DNA of 64,000 nucleotides from Diadema setosum (GCA_033980235.1 CM067075.1:26979650-27043649), one strand, 5' to 3'. Positions 21,520-31,958 are shown, counted from the first letter of the stretch. The notes: generated by a model not told the origin, from the sequence alone. Translations and numbers: made by a program.

Positions 21520-24511
21520 GGTGTCACTATTTTCCGATGTTGTTTCGGACTCGTGATTCTACATCGCATTGTTCTCTTTTCACTAATTCCATTTACGCGC
21601 TCTGATTTCGCGCCACTTTGTTTCCTAATTCATTTATTACATTTCCCCTCGTTCAATCTTTCTGTCATAAAATAATGTATCTCTCCTTTTCTCCCACTCC
21701 CCATCCTTCCATTCTTTTATAACTACTCTCTTCCACAATTTTGCTGGTGTTACTTTAAGTACAAGGTTCCATACAGGACGCCCTACGTATAATTTCACTT
21801 TCAGCGTTATATTTTACATTTTCATTATTCATAAAGTGTAGTTTTGTCATCGTGCTAACCCCATTATCATCGTTTTGTTTGTTTGTTTGTTTTTTGTTGT
21901 GTGTGTGTGTGTGTATGTCCATCCTTCACACACACTTTTTTTTCACCTAATCTTTTGCTGCGGAGTATCCTATTGTTTTGACGATCGAGTAACTGTCATT
22001 TTACCTCATTTTAAAACAAAGCAAAACGAAACAAAACAAAGCTTGTCTTGCCGACATTCTCTGCCGAATAGCAGCAAGCGTCATCCTTTATATAAAGACA
22101 AAAAAGGCAACATTGATAACTCGTAAAACATACAAAGAGCGACAACGTAATTATACGTTAAGTATGGGCAAGAAGTGTAACGCCTGCGCATGTCATGGTA
22201 TGACATAATGTATGATAATTGTTGTTGACTTGCGGAAAGCCAGTAAGACACGCTGGTAACACAAAATCGTCGTACATCATTACACAGTGTTTGTTTTTAC
22301 ATAAAGAGATAAGTTTTGAAACGTTTTCAGCGATAATGTAAAACGCTTTGCAGAAAAACGTGATGACAAGTAGGACCCTACTTTTTTTTTTCGCAATGGG
22401 CTGCTAATATCTAGGAAGAACGCATGAAACAAAATATTTATGTAGACCTAGACAAAACAACAGAACTTCTTAGAACTTTTCTGTGATATGGATTTGCAAC
22501 CAAATGGAAAAAGCATACACATTTCTGTGCTTCAATGCGGGCGTCTCTTCACCACTCTGTCCGGCAAAGCGAGATTATTCGCTCTTGGCCGATTTCTCAA
22601 GTTCGCATTCTATTTCTCACATTTTACACTCTCTCAAAACATGGTCATGGTCACTCCCAGGCGCTAAATTGCACATGTCTTATTTTTTTTTTCTTCTATT
22701 AATGCCATGCAAACAATGCGAATGCATAACGTGGTCGTCCGTTATTTCCTTATCAGTTACACAATGGAACTGACAGACTGGTATCTCTTCATTGTTGACA
22801 ATGTGTAGCCCTTCTATTCAATTTTGTTGTGTTTTATTAATCCGTTTTTGTATCAGATATCCAAGTAATCAATTATCCATTCACTTACTAACATTTCTCT
22901 TTCTTTCTTATTTTTTTCGTTTGGGTTCGTGCATGCGCATATTCAGTCTCCACCATCTGTATGAAATATTTAATTGTCTCCTAGCGTGTAATTGTAGACC
23001 TCTACCACTATACTAGCATCTTTTTTATCTCTTGTTTTTTTTTTTTGTACTAACGAACTAATTTATGATGAAAATAGTGAGGAGCTCCTTTAAAAGTGAC
23101 GTACTATCAATTAAAGCATGGTTAATCTGCCTCTGTTGGTGATAATGGCAATAAGTAATGAATCTGACGTGATAACTTACATGACAACATCTATTACCAT
23201 ACTGAATAAAAACAGAAATAAATTGCTTTGATTGTCACGGCTGTCCTACTCCGACTCATACCGCACCAACATTGTTTGGTTTTTTCTTTCGAATACTCAC
23301 GAAACCTGGTGTGGATTAAATGTTGTATAGCAATCACGTTAAACAAAGTAAAAAGTGGATTTCTAATGTTCAAGTCAAATGCCGATGACATGGTTGCGGC
23401 AATGATAAATCATTTGAAATTTGAGCAAACAATATGTTTGCATTTGTTTATCTTTTTAATGTTATGGCAATTAAAGGAATCGTATAGTTTTGGTTGAGAC
23501 ATAATTTCAGGTTTCTAACATTTTTTTTTTGGTGAGATAATGAGAAACCTCTTTTGAAATATGACAGAGCATGTAATTCCATGAGTAATTCAACGTTTAT
23601 TTGATGAAAATTGGTTTTGAAATAGCTGAGATATCAAAAACAAAGCGATTCTAGTAAAGTGTGGGACCCACACTTTATTACGATCGCTTTGTTTTACTTT
23701 GGTTTTGGATATTTCAGTCATTCCAAACCCGATTTTCATCAAATAAACTGAATTCCTCTTAAAATGGTATGCTCTGTACTATTTCGTAAGTGTTTTCTTG
23801 GTATCTTGCAAAAAGTTCAAAGCCCAATTCTCATCTCCACCAGTACTGTTCTATCCCTATAACAATAGTGCGTGGATATAGATAATGTTCACCATATATC
23901 ACACATGTAATATAGTGATTATTATTCTTTACATTTGTCTTCTCCCACAGGTCAAATCGTCGATCAAGCGCACTGCAGTGAAGGTCATGCGAAAGCAAGA
24001 CTGTCCGTGTATGAGGCGTCGACTTGGGGGCCGCCAACGGAACTCTTCGTATTCGCGGTGGTTCACCGACGAGAACACGTGTTTGAGCACCCTCCGGTCC
24101 AGTCCCTCTCGTCATCCTAACGGCGGCCGAATCAACTCCGACATGGCTGCGTCGCTGAACGGAGGCATCAGTGGGAACGTGGAAAAGCAGCCTTGTCCAC
24201 CGGTCTCCACCGCCCCGGCCACCTCGCCGATCAAGGAGAAATCGGACGAGTTCGAGAAATACGAGCTCGGAACCATGACGGAAAAACCCCCGATTGACAA
24301 GGATGCTGAGAAACAGTGCGCGTCGCCGGCTCAGGAAGATATTCCACTGCTGAAGAATAGACGCCAGGGTTCCGCAAGGCTTGACAATGGGAACAGCAAT
24401 GGGAGCCCCCAGACGGGCGTGCGCGCAGCGGGAGAGGTCAAGTACCCCGATGATGCCCCAGCGAAATCGAACGAAACGCAACACTTAACGGCGCATCAAC
24501 TTGTGTGCTGA
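9498..24511 (+). CDS. Class B1 (secretin-family) GPCR, CRF/DH44-receptor-like, 5' incomplete, ten exons
   Basis: Joining 9498-9611, 11285-11382, 12051-12133, 13668-13785, 14558-14717, 16575-16629, 17547-17628, 18381-18466, 19073-19265 and 23951-24511 gives one open frame of 515 residues after a 2-nt partial codon; every phase matches and every intron is GT/AG. Numbering from the first full codon: hormone-receptor domain 1-70 (CWP at 12-14, PCP 25-27, REC 40-42, NGTW 45-48), TM1 about 72-96, TM2 106-128, TM3 138-165, TM4 182-204, TM5 226-250, TM6 269-290, TM7 300-324, cytoplasmic tail 330-515. Family knowledge: such plasma-membrane receptors bind peptide hormones through the ectodomain and TM bundle and usually signal through Gs. 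ICL1/TM2 (RNHIHWHLISSFIL) and TM5 (INCIFLFNIMR...KKLR) most resemble CRF/DH44 receptors, and so do the exon boundaries; calcitonin- or PTH-type affinity is less likely. The signal peptide and first ectodomain Cys must be on an upstream exon I could not identify. Odd points: no TM3-ECL2 disulfide, no TM6 proline, two possible C-termini. The family call is firm; the subfamily is inference. Confidence 0.9.
9830..10030. repeat. (CTA)n triplet array in intron
   Basis: Imperfect ACT/CTA array just after the first receptor exon; frames over it are artefacts. Confidence 0.95.
10604..10680 (+). mobile_element. tRNA-like SINE head (remnant)
   Basis: TAGGCGCAGTAG and, about 40 bases on, GGGATTCAAATCCATG match A- and B-box patterns. 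It is followed by T-rich sequence. Lies in the intron after the first receptor exon. Confidence 0.4.
11285..11382 (+). CDS. Receptor exon: second part of hormone-receptor domain
   Basis: The acceptor follows a C-run and CT tract (ttcaacag, ending 11284); donor is GAG|GTAAGA. The split codon G+CA gives Ala, then FRECTLNGTWS, the conserved Cys, sequon (Asn45-Gly-Thr) and Trp of the ectodomain core. The exon ends with GKYCKCLHCE, three cysteines within six residues where the family normally has one. The extra cysteines could form an added disulfide or pair with residues of the missing 5' exon. Ends in phase 0. Confidence 0.9.
12051..12133 (+). CDS. Receptor exon: TM1
   Basis: Acceptor ctttcag ending at 12050; donor CAG|GTAAGT. 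Starting in phase 0 it encodes IITTINQFGCGLSALACIVA and a further hydrophobic run ending in FLFS: a single membrane helix with the small-residue G-x-G/LS pattern typical of class B TM1. It ends with AG of a split Arg codon that the next exon completes, leading into the basic first intracellular loop. Confidence 0.92.
13668..13785 (+). CDS. Receptor exon: ICL1 and TM2
   Basis: Acceptor after a (CT)n tract (tcaatag, ending 13667); donor AAG|GTATGT. The first base completes Arg98. The exon encodes LWCRRNHIHWHLISSFIL, the basic loop 1 and TM2 start, including the conserved His of the class B polar network. The RN-IHW-LIS-FIL pattern is what most suggests a CRF-receptor-like subfamily. It ends in phase 0 with the short first extracellular loop (SAYEGKIK). 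Confidence 0.93.
14558..14717 (+). CDS. Receptor exon: TM3, ICL2 and start of TM4; TM3 cysteine absent
   Basis: Acceptor ttttcccccaag ending 14557; donor GGC|GTAAGT. It encodes WLSGLLDTLYYYSLMTNYFW, then MLVEGLYLHTLVVF with the conserved TM3 Glu, then ICL2 and the start of TM4 ending in GW. Family members carry a cysteine about 14 residues before the N of N-Y/F-F/Y-W. Here that position is Ser140 and the exon contains no Cys at all. Ends after the first base of a Leu codon. Confidence 0.95.
15566..16006. mobile_element. TTAA-type element with terminal inverted repeats, family D
   Basis: Left end TTAAAGGTATTAGCCCACAT matches the inverse of the right end, ATGTGGGCTAGTACCTTTAA, at all but two positions, and the similarity runs a little further inward. 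The interior has GC-rich inverted motifs (GCATGCGT, TAGCTAGC). Lies in the intron between TM3 and TM4 exons. Confidence 0.85.
16575..16629 (+). CDS. Receptor exon: TM4
   Basis: A 55-nt exon with acceptor gtcttcccag (ends 16574) and donor GG|GTGAGT. Joined to the previous exon it reads GWLLPAMLVSIWAIVSHFTS. The family motif is usually GWGxP; the Gly after Trp is Leu here, while Pro193 and Trp200 are kept. The reading frame meets a TGA right after the donor, so the splice is needed. Confidence 0.9.
17547..17628 (+). CDS. Receptor exon: ECL2 and start of TM5; no Cys-Trp
   Basis: Acceptor gatcaacag ending 17546; donor TTT|GTAAGT. It encodes loop 2 as EFAGSLAENGSIQDY, then VCVIGPIGLALF. Class B receptors have a Cys-Trp pair in this loop that bonds to TM3. 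There is none here, and the only Cys (Cys226) lies at the TM5 start. A sequon (Asn218-Gly-Ser) is present. The GP and following hydrophobic residues align with CRF-receptor TM5. Phase 0 at the end. Confidence 0.92.
18381..18466 (+). CDS. Receptor exon: end of TM5 and ICL3
   Basis: Acceptor ttcactccag ending 18380; donor ATG|GTAAGT. It encodes INCIFLFNIMRCLCKKLREQ followed by a polar MRNEEQQS stretch: the cytoplasmic end of TM5 and loop 3, which in this family contact the G protein through the K-L-R motif. It ends with TG; the next exon's G completes Trp265. Confidence 0.93.
19073..19265 (+). CDS. Receptor exon: TM6, ECL3 and TM7
   Basis: Acceptor atcgatttag ending 19072; donor GAG|GTACGG. 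After the completed Trp it encodes RGAKATMVLVVLLGVHYVVF (TM6) and then TM7 with TQGLQVSVIYVFLNSE. Conserved points kept: the A-K-A-T start of TM6, Gly279, Gln315-Gly316, and the N-S-E at the end of TM7. Changed points: the proline three residues before Gly279 is Val276, and the YCF motif of TM7 reads YVF. The exon is strongly GC-rich compared with its flanks. Confidence 0.93.
19266..19310 (+). CDS. Possible alternative C-terminus by read-through of the TM7 donor
   Basis: If the donor at 19266 is not used, the frame continues for 14 codons (VRQSLRNTASSSML) to a TAA at 19308-19310, giving a receptor of 343 residues from the first visible codon and almost no tail. The first nine residues copy the pattern of the distal exon (VKSSIKRTA) position by position, which is hard to explain as chance intron sequence. 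AATAAA at 20349-20354 could serve as a poly(A) signal for this form. Transcript evidence is needed to show it is used. Confidence 0.55.
   Translation, partial: VRQSLRNTASSSML
20958..21048. mobile_element. Short inverted-repeat element, about 90 bp
   Basis: CTTACCCGTTGAGGACGAG at the left and CCGTCCTCAATGGGTTAAG at the right are inverted copies with few mismatches; the interior is unique. The structure is that of a very small MITE. Confidence 0.6.
23471..23862. mobile_element. Foldback MITE, family A, copy 1
   Basis: Starts TTAAAGG and ends near ATCCCTATAA. The two halves are imperfect inverted copies around a central GTGTGGGACCCACAC palindrome flanked by CAAAGCGAT/ATCGCTTTG. No coding capacity. 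It sits 88 bases upstream of the last receptor exon, inside the intron that separates the two alternative C-termini. Confidence 0.85.
23951..24511 (+). CDS. Receptor terminal exon: long cytoplasmic tail
   Basis: Acceptor ttgtcttctcccacag ending 23950; TGA at 24509-24511. It encodes 186 residues: a helix-8-like start VKSSIKRTAVKVMRKQ, then DCPCMRRRLGGRQRNSS with two Cys beside basic residues (possible palmitoylation site), then a long polar, Ser/Pro/Glu/Lys-rich, probably disordered tail ending HQLVC. Tails of class B receptors are usually nearer 60-130 residues, so this is long. No domain is recognised in it. The opposite-strand open frame over the same bases has no splice support and is a shadow. 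Confidence 0.9.
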   Translation, partial: VKSSIKRTAVKVMRKQDCPCMRRRLGGRQRNSSYSRWFTDENTCLSTLRSSPSRHPNGGRINSDMAASLNGGISGNVEKQPCPPVSTAPATSPIKEKSDEFEKYELGTMTEKPPIDKDAEKQCASPAQEDIPLLKNRRQGSARLDNGNSNGSPQTGVRAAGEVKYPDDAPAKSNETQHLTAHQLVC

Positions 24512-25866
24512 GACACTCATATAGATAATACTAACGATGCGCTTGAGAAGATCATTATGGTCGCTAGATCACGTTGTCTATTTTTCTCCCCAAAGAACAG
24601 GATTCGTCCTAAATGCCTTCAATCGGTCAAGGCTGACACCAGAGAAACCAATGAACTATAGCATGCTCGCTTTAATAGTCTGGTATCATTCTTATCAATC
24701 CATCCAATGTCCAAAGTGAGGACATCAAACGATGGTTGATAATTTTACTATATAATGCTGATGGCAATGGGGCGGCCGTCCTCGTTTGTCTGACATTTCC
24801 TCGTGAACGCATGCGCAGAAAACACGTCAAATGCACCGTCCCTTTCTGAGATCGTTAGTTTGGTTTTATCAGCGCCGTTCCAAGACTATTATGGCATGTT
24901 TCTCTTGAGGCCAGTGATCAACGACCGCAGCTCATCGTTCTAAACACGTGGACGTCAACGTCGTCCCGAGAGCAGATTAAAGCGGTTTACTCTGAAACAA
25001 AAGCAACAAAACATAGCAACCGGAAATCGTCTGCTGCGAACGCATGGCAAATGAACAGGAGCACCATTATGAACACATTTACAAAATGACTACGTTGTAC
25101 TTCTTTTTTTTATTGGAAATCAAAATGGATGCCAACACTGAACACGTTACCTTGTGCTGTATTCAAGACTTCTTCAAACGTTTGTCAAAAATGTTGCACA
25201 GTCAGCTTCCAGTACACATCATCATACTTTGAACAATGTGAAAGTCGTTGATACTTTGATGTTATGTCGTCATAGATGATATTTGATAATAATTATGCAT
25301 CGAATGTTTGCCTTTATACTAGGCAAGCCAAAAGCCAGCTCCTTCTAATGTATGCATTCACTTCGGATCATTATTACTACTTTCTTTAATCTTAGGGCAA
25401 TGACAGGGGTGATTATGAATATGCATGAAGAAGAATGACTGGCTGCTAGCGTAGCCTCACTGATCTTTCGAAATTTGTCTACCGTTGTCTGGCTTGTAAT
25501 CAAACGTGTGCTGTATCTGATGTGTTTGTTTGCCTTTTGTTTTAATGCAAGATCCACACCAATGCCTACAAATTTGATTTATTCATTGTTGTTTATTGAA
25601 CATCTATCAATAATATGGAAGAAGCGATAGTATCAACACGGGCAACACCATCATACACCACAAGCGACTCGCTAATCCAGGCCTTTTGTCTCAAAATGCT
25701 AAAGATATCTTTTGTTGCATTCTTTGTCCCAACAAAGGTAATACATTCAAACGTCTGTGTGACATGCCTCTAAATACCGCAAGTTAGCTGTTGTTGTTGT
25801 TTTTTAAGTGAACTGGTATTGTCTTAGAGTATATGCTTTAAATAAATCCTGCCTTTATTAATACCC
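24512..25866 (+). other. Probable 3' UTR of the receptor gene
   Basis: Sequence after the stop codon lacks coding signals and is comparatively free of repeats. AATAAA occurs at 25841-25846 and is a candidate poly(A) signal; the true end is unknown. Confidence 0.35.
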
Positions 25867-26614
25867 CTTCTTGACTAACCTCGACATTCTTGCACAAGTT
25901 AAAACACCCCAGTTTTAAGATTGCCCGTAAGGAATGCGTGTGTCTTCTGTGACGGAGTCCCTGATCAGTCTTTTCACAATTTATCCGTAGTGTATACATG
26001 TACTACCAGTATACAAAACACATGTCTGCATGTGGCGCTGTACAAACGTGACTTACCACGTCACAACAATTTTCGGGCCAAACTGTAGTCTTTTTTTTTT
26101 CTTGATTTTCACTAGAGTTGATTGTTCGCGTTCTGAAACGAGTCCGAGATTTTCAACACAGTCTCTGACACTTAACACTTGACACCACATCATATTTTTA
26201 GGCACATGAATGTTGCCAAACTCAAGTAACTTTATATGCACCCTAAAACTTGAAAGGTCACACGATGTGTTGTTATCTACACTCTGAAATATTATAATCG
26301 TCTTTGTGTATGCATGGTTCGTCCAACATGTGTCAGATCGTGAAAGCTAACGCTGTTATAAGAGATTTTACCTGTGAATACTCGAGTGGATTTTCTTGTT
26401 AATGTCGCTTTAAAAACATCGATATTTGAGCGAATACTATGCATATTAATACTCGACATTTGCTGATATGCTTTACAAAAGATATCACAGGCTCTGGTGT
26501 TAACCTAAGTTTTGAAAATTGAAAGTGAAATTATTCATGTATGAGTATTAACGGAATGGAACCATGAAAAAAAAAAAGAAAAACAATATGAGGAATGCAT
26601 CAATGCTGCATACT

Positions 26615-26815
26615 TTTGACGAATCCGATCGGGCAGCACATCCGTCATGAATACTGCCGTGTCCCATGCGCACGCGTAAGGTGAATGCACGATGATTATA
26701 CTTGCTCGCACACAGGCCGCAATATCTAGGGATATCATGCGTTCACCATACGCATGCGCGCATGAGACACCGCAGTAATAGCGGATAATTATGCTGCCAG
26801 ATTAGATCCGGTGTA
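26615..26815. mobile_element. Diverged foldback element
   Basis: The left arm (GGGCAGCA, TACTGCCGTGTCCCATGCGC, GGTGAATGCA) matches the inverse of the right arm (TGCGTTCACC, GCGCATGAGACACCGCAGTA, ATGCTGCC) around a centre near 26720. No open frame. Confidence 0.65.
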
Positions 26816-27164
26816 CAGGTAATTTACTTAAATGTCACCAAGGAATTTGAAAGGTATAACATACCAATTGTTATTAATTCATTGCGCATGAATTTGTGAG
26901 CTATTGCTGCGACAATTTATAGTCATTTTGAGCCCACGTGTATACTGCAAGAGGAATTGGCCTCTGCATGTATCTTTAAAACATTTTTAGAAGTGATTAT
27001 CTTCCTTTCATTAACTTTATGTGAGATACCAACAAATGAGACAGTAGATTACCATAATATGAAAAAAAAAGGCATTGTGAATTCGTATGTATCCTATGTT
27101 GTGTCTTTTTTTCACCCCACAATGTATGAAAATAAATGATCGAAGTGGTTTTTTAGTAACATGA

Positions 27165-27515
27165 ATATCCCTGCTGAAAAGAACACAATGTCCCACAGTG
27201 TGAGAAACACAGTGTAAACACATTGTGAACACAGTGTGAAATCTCTTCACGCTGTTAAATTGGAGCGTTTTAACAGTGTGAACACATTGTGAATCATCAA
27301 TTCACAGTGTGACACAGAACATTACAGTGAACACTCTGTGAAAACCAAACCACAGTGTGAAATCATCTCCACACTGTTAAATTCGAGCGTTTTCACATAG
27401 TCGACTATGTGACCACACTGTGACCACACTGTGACCACACTGTGACCACACTGTGAACACACTGTGAACACACTGTGATCACACTGTGGGACAATGTGTT
27501 CTTTCCAGTACGGAT
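27165..27515. mobile_element. Foldback element built of CACACTGTGA/TCACAGTGTG units
   Basis: 27178-27202 and 27480-27504 are inverted copies with one mismatch in 25 bases. The interior is packed with variants of TCACAGTGTG on both strands, including a run of about seven (ACACTGTGACC)-like units at 27412-27490 and two copies of a TGTTAAATT-GAGCGTTTT block. No open frame of note. Confidence 0.8.
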
Positions 27516-27833
27516 GTATCACCGTCTTTCTCTTCATGCCTAATGTACATACCAAAAACAACAAAACCAAACAACAATACCATGTATAAATTGTCAGTTT
27601 GGCACCCCAAAACAAAAGAATTATCCCTTTCAATCTAACTGTCTCTTTTGTTTGCATTTTGATGTTGTCGTTGTTGTTCACTACTCGTTTGCATTTATAC
27701 CCATTTTTACACCGGGCTAAAAGCACTCTGTCGCTCTCCCTTTCGTGTTTTTTTTTTTACACCGTGCTCAAAGTTGCTCGACTCAAGCCCTTCTCTTTTT
27801 CATCGTCCCCCTTCCCCTCTCTTCTGTTTTCTC

Positions 27834-27905
27834 TATCTGTCTATCTATCTATCTATCTATTTCTATCTATCTATCTATCTATCTCTCTATCTCTATATAT
27901 CTATC

Positions 27906-27938
<33 letters not shown>

Positions 27939-28098
27939 ATATTTCTATCTATCTATCTATCTCTATCTATCTATCTCTATCTATCTATTTCTATCTATGT
28001 ATGTATGTATCTATCTATCTATATCTATATCTCTATCTATCTATCTATCAATCTATCTATATATCTATCTACCTCTCTCTACCTATCTATCTTTCTAT

Positions 28099-28142
<44 letters not shown>

Positions 28143-28148
28143 TTTTCT
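27834..28148. repeat. (CTAT)n array, about 310 bp
   Basis: Long tetranucleotide array with occasional CTCT, TTCT and TGTA variants. The three overlapping long open frames over it come only from the repeat. Confidence 0.97.
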
Positions 28149-28230
28149 ATCGCATGCCTATCACTCTTTGTCTCCCTGTCACTTCATCCTTACATTATAG
28201 TCTGCCTATCTGCCAGTTGATTTGCCTCCA

Positions 28231-28644
28231 TTAAAAAGATGGTACAGTTTCGGCTAAGATGGGGTTTCAGATTAAACGCTTTTTGATTATGATTCTTTTT
28301 GTTTTTGTTTTTTGACAATGAGAAGCTTTATGAATATGAGAGCGCATATAGTTCTGAGAGGAATTCAAAAAGTTAACTTGACAAACATTAATTTTTAAAT
28401 GGTTGAGATTTCCAAAACAAAGCTATCCTAATGAAAGATGGGACCCACCATTTACTAAGATCACTTTCTTTTACTTTGTTTTTGGATATCTCAGGCATTT
28501 CAAAACTTATTTCCATCAAATGGACTTTGAATTCCTCTTAGAATTGTTTGATTTTAAGCATTTCATAAAGTGGTCTTAAAGTATCTCATAGTTAATGTTA
28601 CAAGCTGAAGCCTCACCTCAACCAATACTATATCGTCCCTTTAA
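28231..28644. mobile_element. Foldback MITE, family A, copy 2
   Basis: Same layout as the 23.5-kb copy: arm with GAGAAGCTT..., centre ATGGGACCCACCAT, then TTTTGGATATCTCAGGCATT and a 3' end CGTCCCTTTAA. Arms diverged. Directly follows the large (CTAT)n array. Confidence 0.85.
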
Positions 28645-30599
28645 CATCACACATCGATCTATCCATCCATAATATTTATAACTACCTCTATGGTTTCTCC
28701 TTGATCACTCTTCCAAATACTGAAAACACGATATTTTGTTGTCCTCGAAGTCACACATCTCTTCCCTACGAAAATCTTGATGGGTGATGCAAAAAAGAGA
28801 CACACTCTACACGCTATTCTTCCGGTTTTATAGGAATTTTCTCGGTTATAATAGGGCACAATCATGTCAAACTCTTTTGTGGTAGATTCCCTACAGAAAT
28901 GTAGAAAATAGAACTCTGGTCTTTTCTATGAAATTTTGTTAGTAGATCCGTTTTGATCATAGCATACTATTATTATTATTATTTTTTTTTTGTAATTGTC
29001 AGGATCTGCTTTTCTTTATTCTTTTATCTACCTGCTCAATTTTGAAGTCGATTGTCTCAGAATTGACGCGACCAATTCACACAAAAATGTCCATGAACAT
29101 TTCTCATGACAGGATATTTCTGACAAACATAGCCATATCAATTCATCGTGTTTATTCCGGTCATCATAGAAATACGATTGTGTCAAGGTTTACAATCCTT
29201 ACTCACCTTTATGTGCAATTATGATTTTTTTTTTTTAAATAAAGTCTTTGTTTATTCGGCAAGAGATTGTCAGAACTTCCAGAGACCCCCATTTCCGTTC
29301 CATATTAAAAAGAAAAATAACATATCTGATGAAAACTGTATTCATCCATCATTACATGCATTGTACATTATGACGTCATCAAAAGTCATCTGAATGCAAA
29401 TATCATAATATTATAGCTTATAAATGACATCAAGTTGTTCTCCATTACTTTACCCTTATCGGGGGGGGGGGGGGTGCGTTGTTTTATATGGAATTGTAAT
29501 ATATGGCAACTGACAACATTTCTAACCCATAATATCCATTTATTACTGGGTTATTTAAGTGGCAAATTAATTGGTTATGTAAATCAGGGTCAAAGCTCAT
29601 GTCAGTGGTAAATGCTAAATTTGAAGGTGAAAATGGCCTTTCAAACACTTGGTGTCATGTTTAATTGCGTTCATCTGAAAATCCTCATGGTAGAATATAC
29701 ATGTATATTTGAATTTACCAAACCACCACCACACACTCAATTTGAACTAACACGCAATGTCCATTTATATTGCAGGAATTGTCTGTCCAAATGTGTCCAA
29801 ATTCTGTTTGCATATACAAGTTGAACAGGAAAACATGTTTGTTTGCTGTTGTTTTTTTAAAAAAAAAAAGTCATTATGCAAATCCATCTTGATTATGCAA
29901 GTGTGATCCATTGCTGTATCATCTGTTTATAACACAGTCTTGTTGTATACTTTGTTAGCGTCACGATGTATTGTTTACATTGTTCTCTGTAAAGCGTATG
30001 TCATGTTTAATGTCAAATAGTGAACTCTAGATTTGAATTAAACGGTATTCTAAGTTGATCTCTTAAAAAGCTAGCTTTGAAGGGAGGATGATCTTTAAAA
30101 CACCCTGTGACACAATTTTACTTAAATCTAATCAACATTCTCAACTCTCACTGTATATTTTGCAAGACTTTGTCGACGTGAACAATTCAAGAAAACCATG
30201 GCACTGAATTCTAAAATAATACGCAGATACACACCACACGTACACACACGCAATTTCCCTTCTTTTTTATACATATCTCAGACAGAATTTCGCCAAATTT
30301 GCCCAAATTTTATGCGCATTATAATAGAACTTCTCGAGACAAACTTGTCTAAAGATACCTTCCGTTTCTATGTCTCACCCCCTTGGTCATGCAAATGAGA
30401 GGCATTATGGACCTATAAAGTTGAATTCTCATTTGTTTTATAATATAAGAGCTTTCTCATTTTCTTTAAACCTTCATGCTTTCATCTACGAATGCGCCTT
30501 GAGCATTTCATTAATAGAAATGGTGCAATATGAATTGTGATTTCTATTGTTATCATTCTTATCATTGTTGTTATTATCATTACCATTATTATTAGGGCC

Positions 30600-30663
30600 T
30601 ATTATTATTGTTAGTATTATTATTATTGTTATTATTATTATTATTAGTAGTAGTATTATTACA

Positions 30664-30726
<63 letters not shown>

Positions 30727-30728
30727 AT
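30600..30728. repeat. (ATT)n microsatellite
   Basis: Nearly pure ATT over the last 65 bases, looser before. A similar shorter array lies at 17262-17295. Confidence 0.95.
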
Positions 30729-31907
30729 CATTACACATATTATCATTATTCTAAAGTGGGTATTTTGGGTAATATGTTTATTCTCATAACAGCATTTTTC
30801 TTATTGCTTTGTTGATACGTGAATCCCCAGTTTCAAAGATGACGAATTATCAGCAAACTAAGTTTCTGGTCCTGCGTATCACATAACTCGTCTCAGTGAC
30901 GAGTTCAAATCTAGTCTTTTTTTTATCTACCTTTGTTTTGTTTTTAGTTCCAATCTGTTGTATTTGGGTCTTGTTTGTTCGTTCGTGTGTTTGCCTTGAC
31001 TGACGATATCTATCAATATGGGATATATCAGAATTGAAGATAAACATTAGATTTGTTCTTTAACGTCATCATGAACATTCTCACACACACTCACAGACAC
31101 CCATAACTACATAAGGTTTATACTCATGATTTTGTTACATACTCATTTGCGTACGTACGTAATTGCTACTAAAGTTTAGTTTTTTGCTTGTTTGTCTAGT
31201 TTGTCTTCAATCAAGTAATCATTTTGAATGATTTTTTTTTTATCTATGAAGCGTTTGGCAAATAGACTTACATAATCTTCACTGCACATAACAGGCTCGG
31301 TCACAAATGCCTTTACGAACTGCTACCAACGCTATTTCGTATAAAATATTCTTAAGAAGGCCGTAAGAAACCAGCGGAGATTGGTACTGCGTCCATACGG
31401 TCGACTCAAAACCTGCATAAGACTTTCGTAAGCTGCTCGTAAGGAGTACGTACACAATTTGGGCCAAAGTTGGGTATTAGGGCGTACAAAAGTGCATGGA
31501 GTCAAACGCGTTCGAAACGTCATATGAAGTTTCAATCCTCATTCTGTTATCTATGAGGAAACATCCCCTGTGAAAGAAATACGGAACTATGAACACAGCA
31601 GCGTATGTTTGCAACTGGACAAAAGATCTTCTTACGAATGACTTGAGGATGTAATGAACTGCACGTACGACTATCTTGCGACAACAATCGTAAGATGGCC
31701 GTAAGTAAGACGTAATGAGAACTCAATGTATTCTTGCAAAAAAAAAACAACAACAAGAACATATGGACTCTAAGGGTCATTGTATAACAGAAAATCACTT
31801 CGTTTCTCAAGAAAGTCCCGAGTTGTTCTTGCGAATTAATAGGCATTCGTACGAATTTCTACAAACTCAAGCAGAAAAACTGACCAGAATGAATATTTAA
31901 TTTTATT

Positions 31908-31958
31908 AGTGGAAAATTGAGCAAAGAAAATGAGATTCATATTGCTCAATTTTCCACT
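31908..31958. repeat. Hairpin with 16-base perfect arms
   Basis: AGTGGAAAATTGAGCA and its exact inverse at 31943-31958, flanked by a 15-base direct repeat GAATTTCTACAAACT (31853 and 31972), as if part of a larger decayed foldback. Confidence 0.8.

Noticed and set aside
23831..24484. 217-codon open frame on the minus strand
   Set aside because: Shadow of the receptor's GC-rich terminal exon, which has a strong acceptor, matching phase and homologous protein on the + strand.
27165..27515. CRISPR-like appearance of regularly repeated motifs
   Set aside because: Units lack constant-length repeats and unique spacers, and the genome is eukaryotic.
27599..28234. Three overlapping open frames of 148-211 codons
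   Set aside because: Produced by the (CTAT)n array, whose 4-base period keeps all three frames open.
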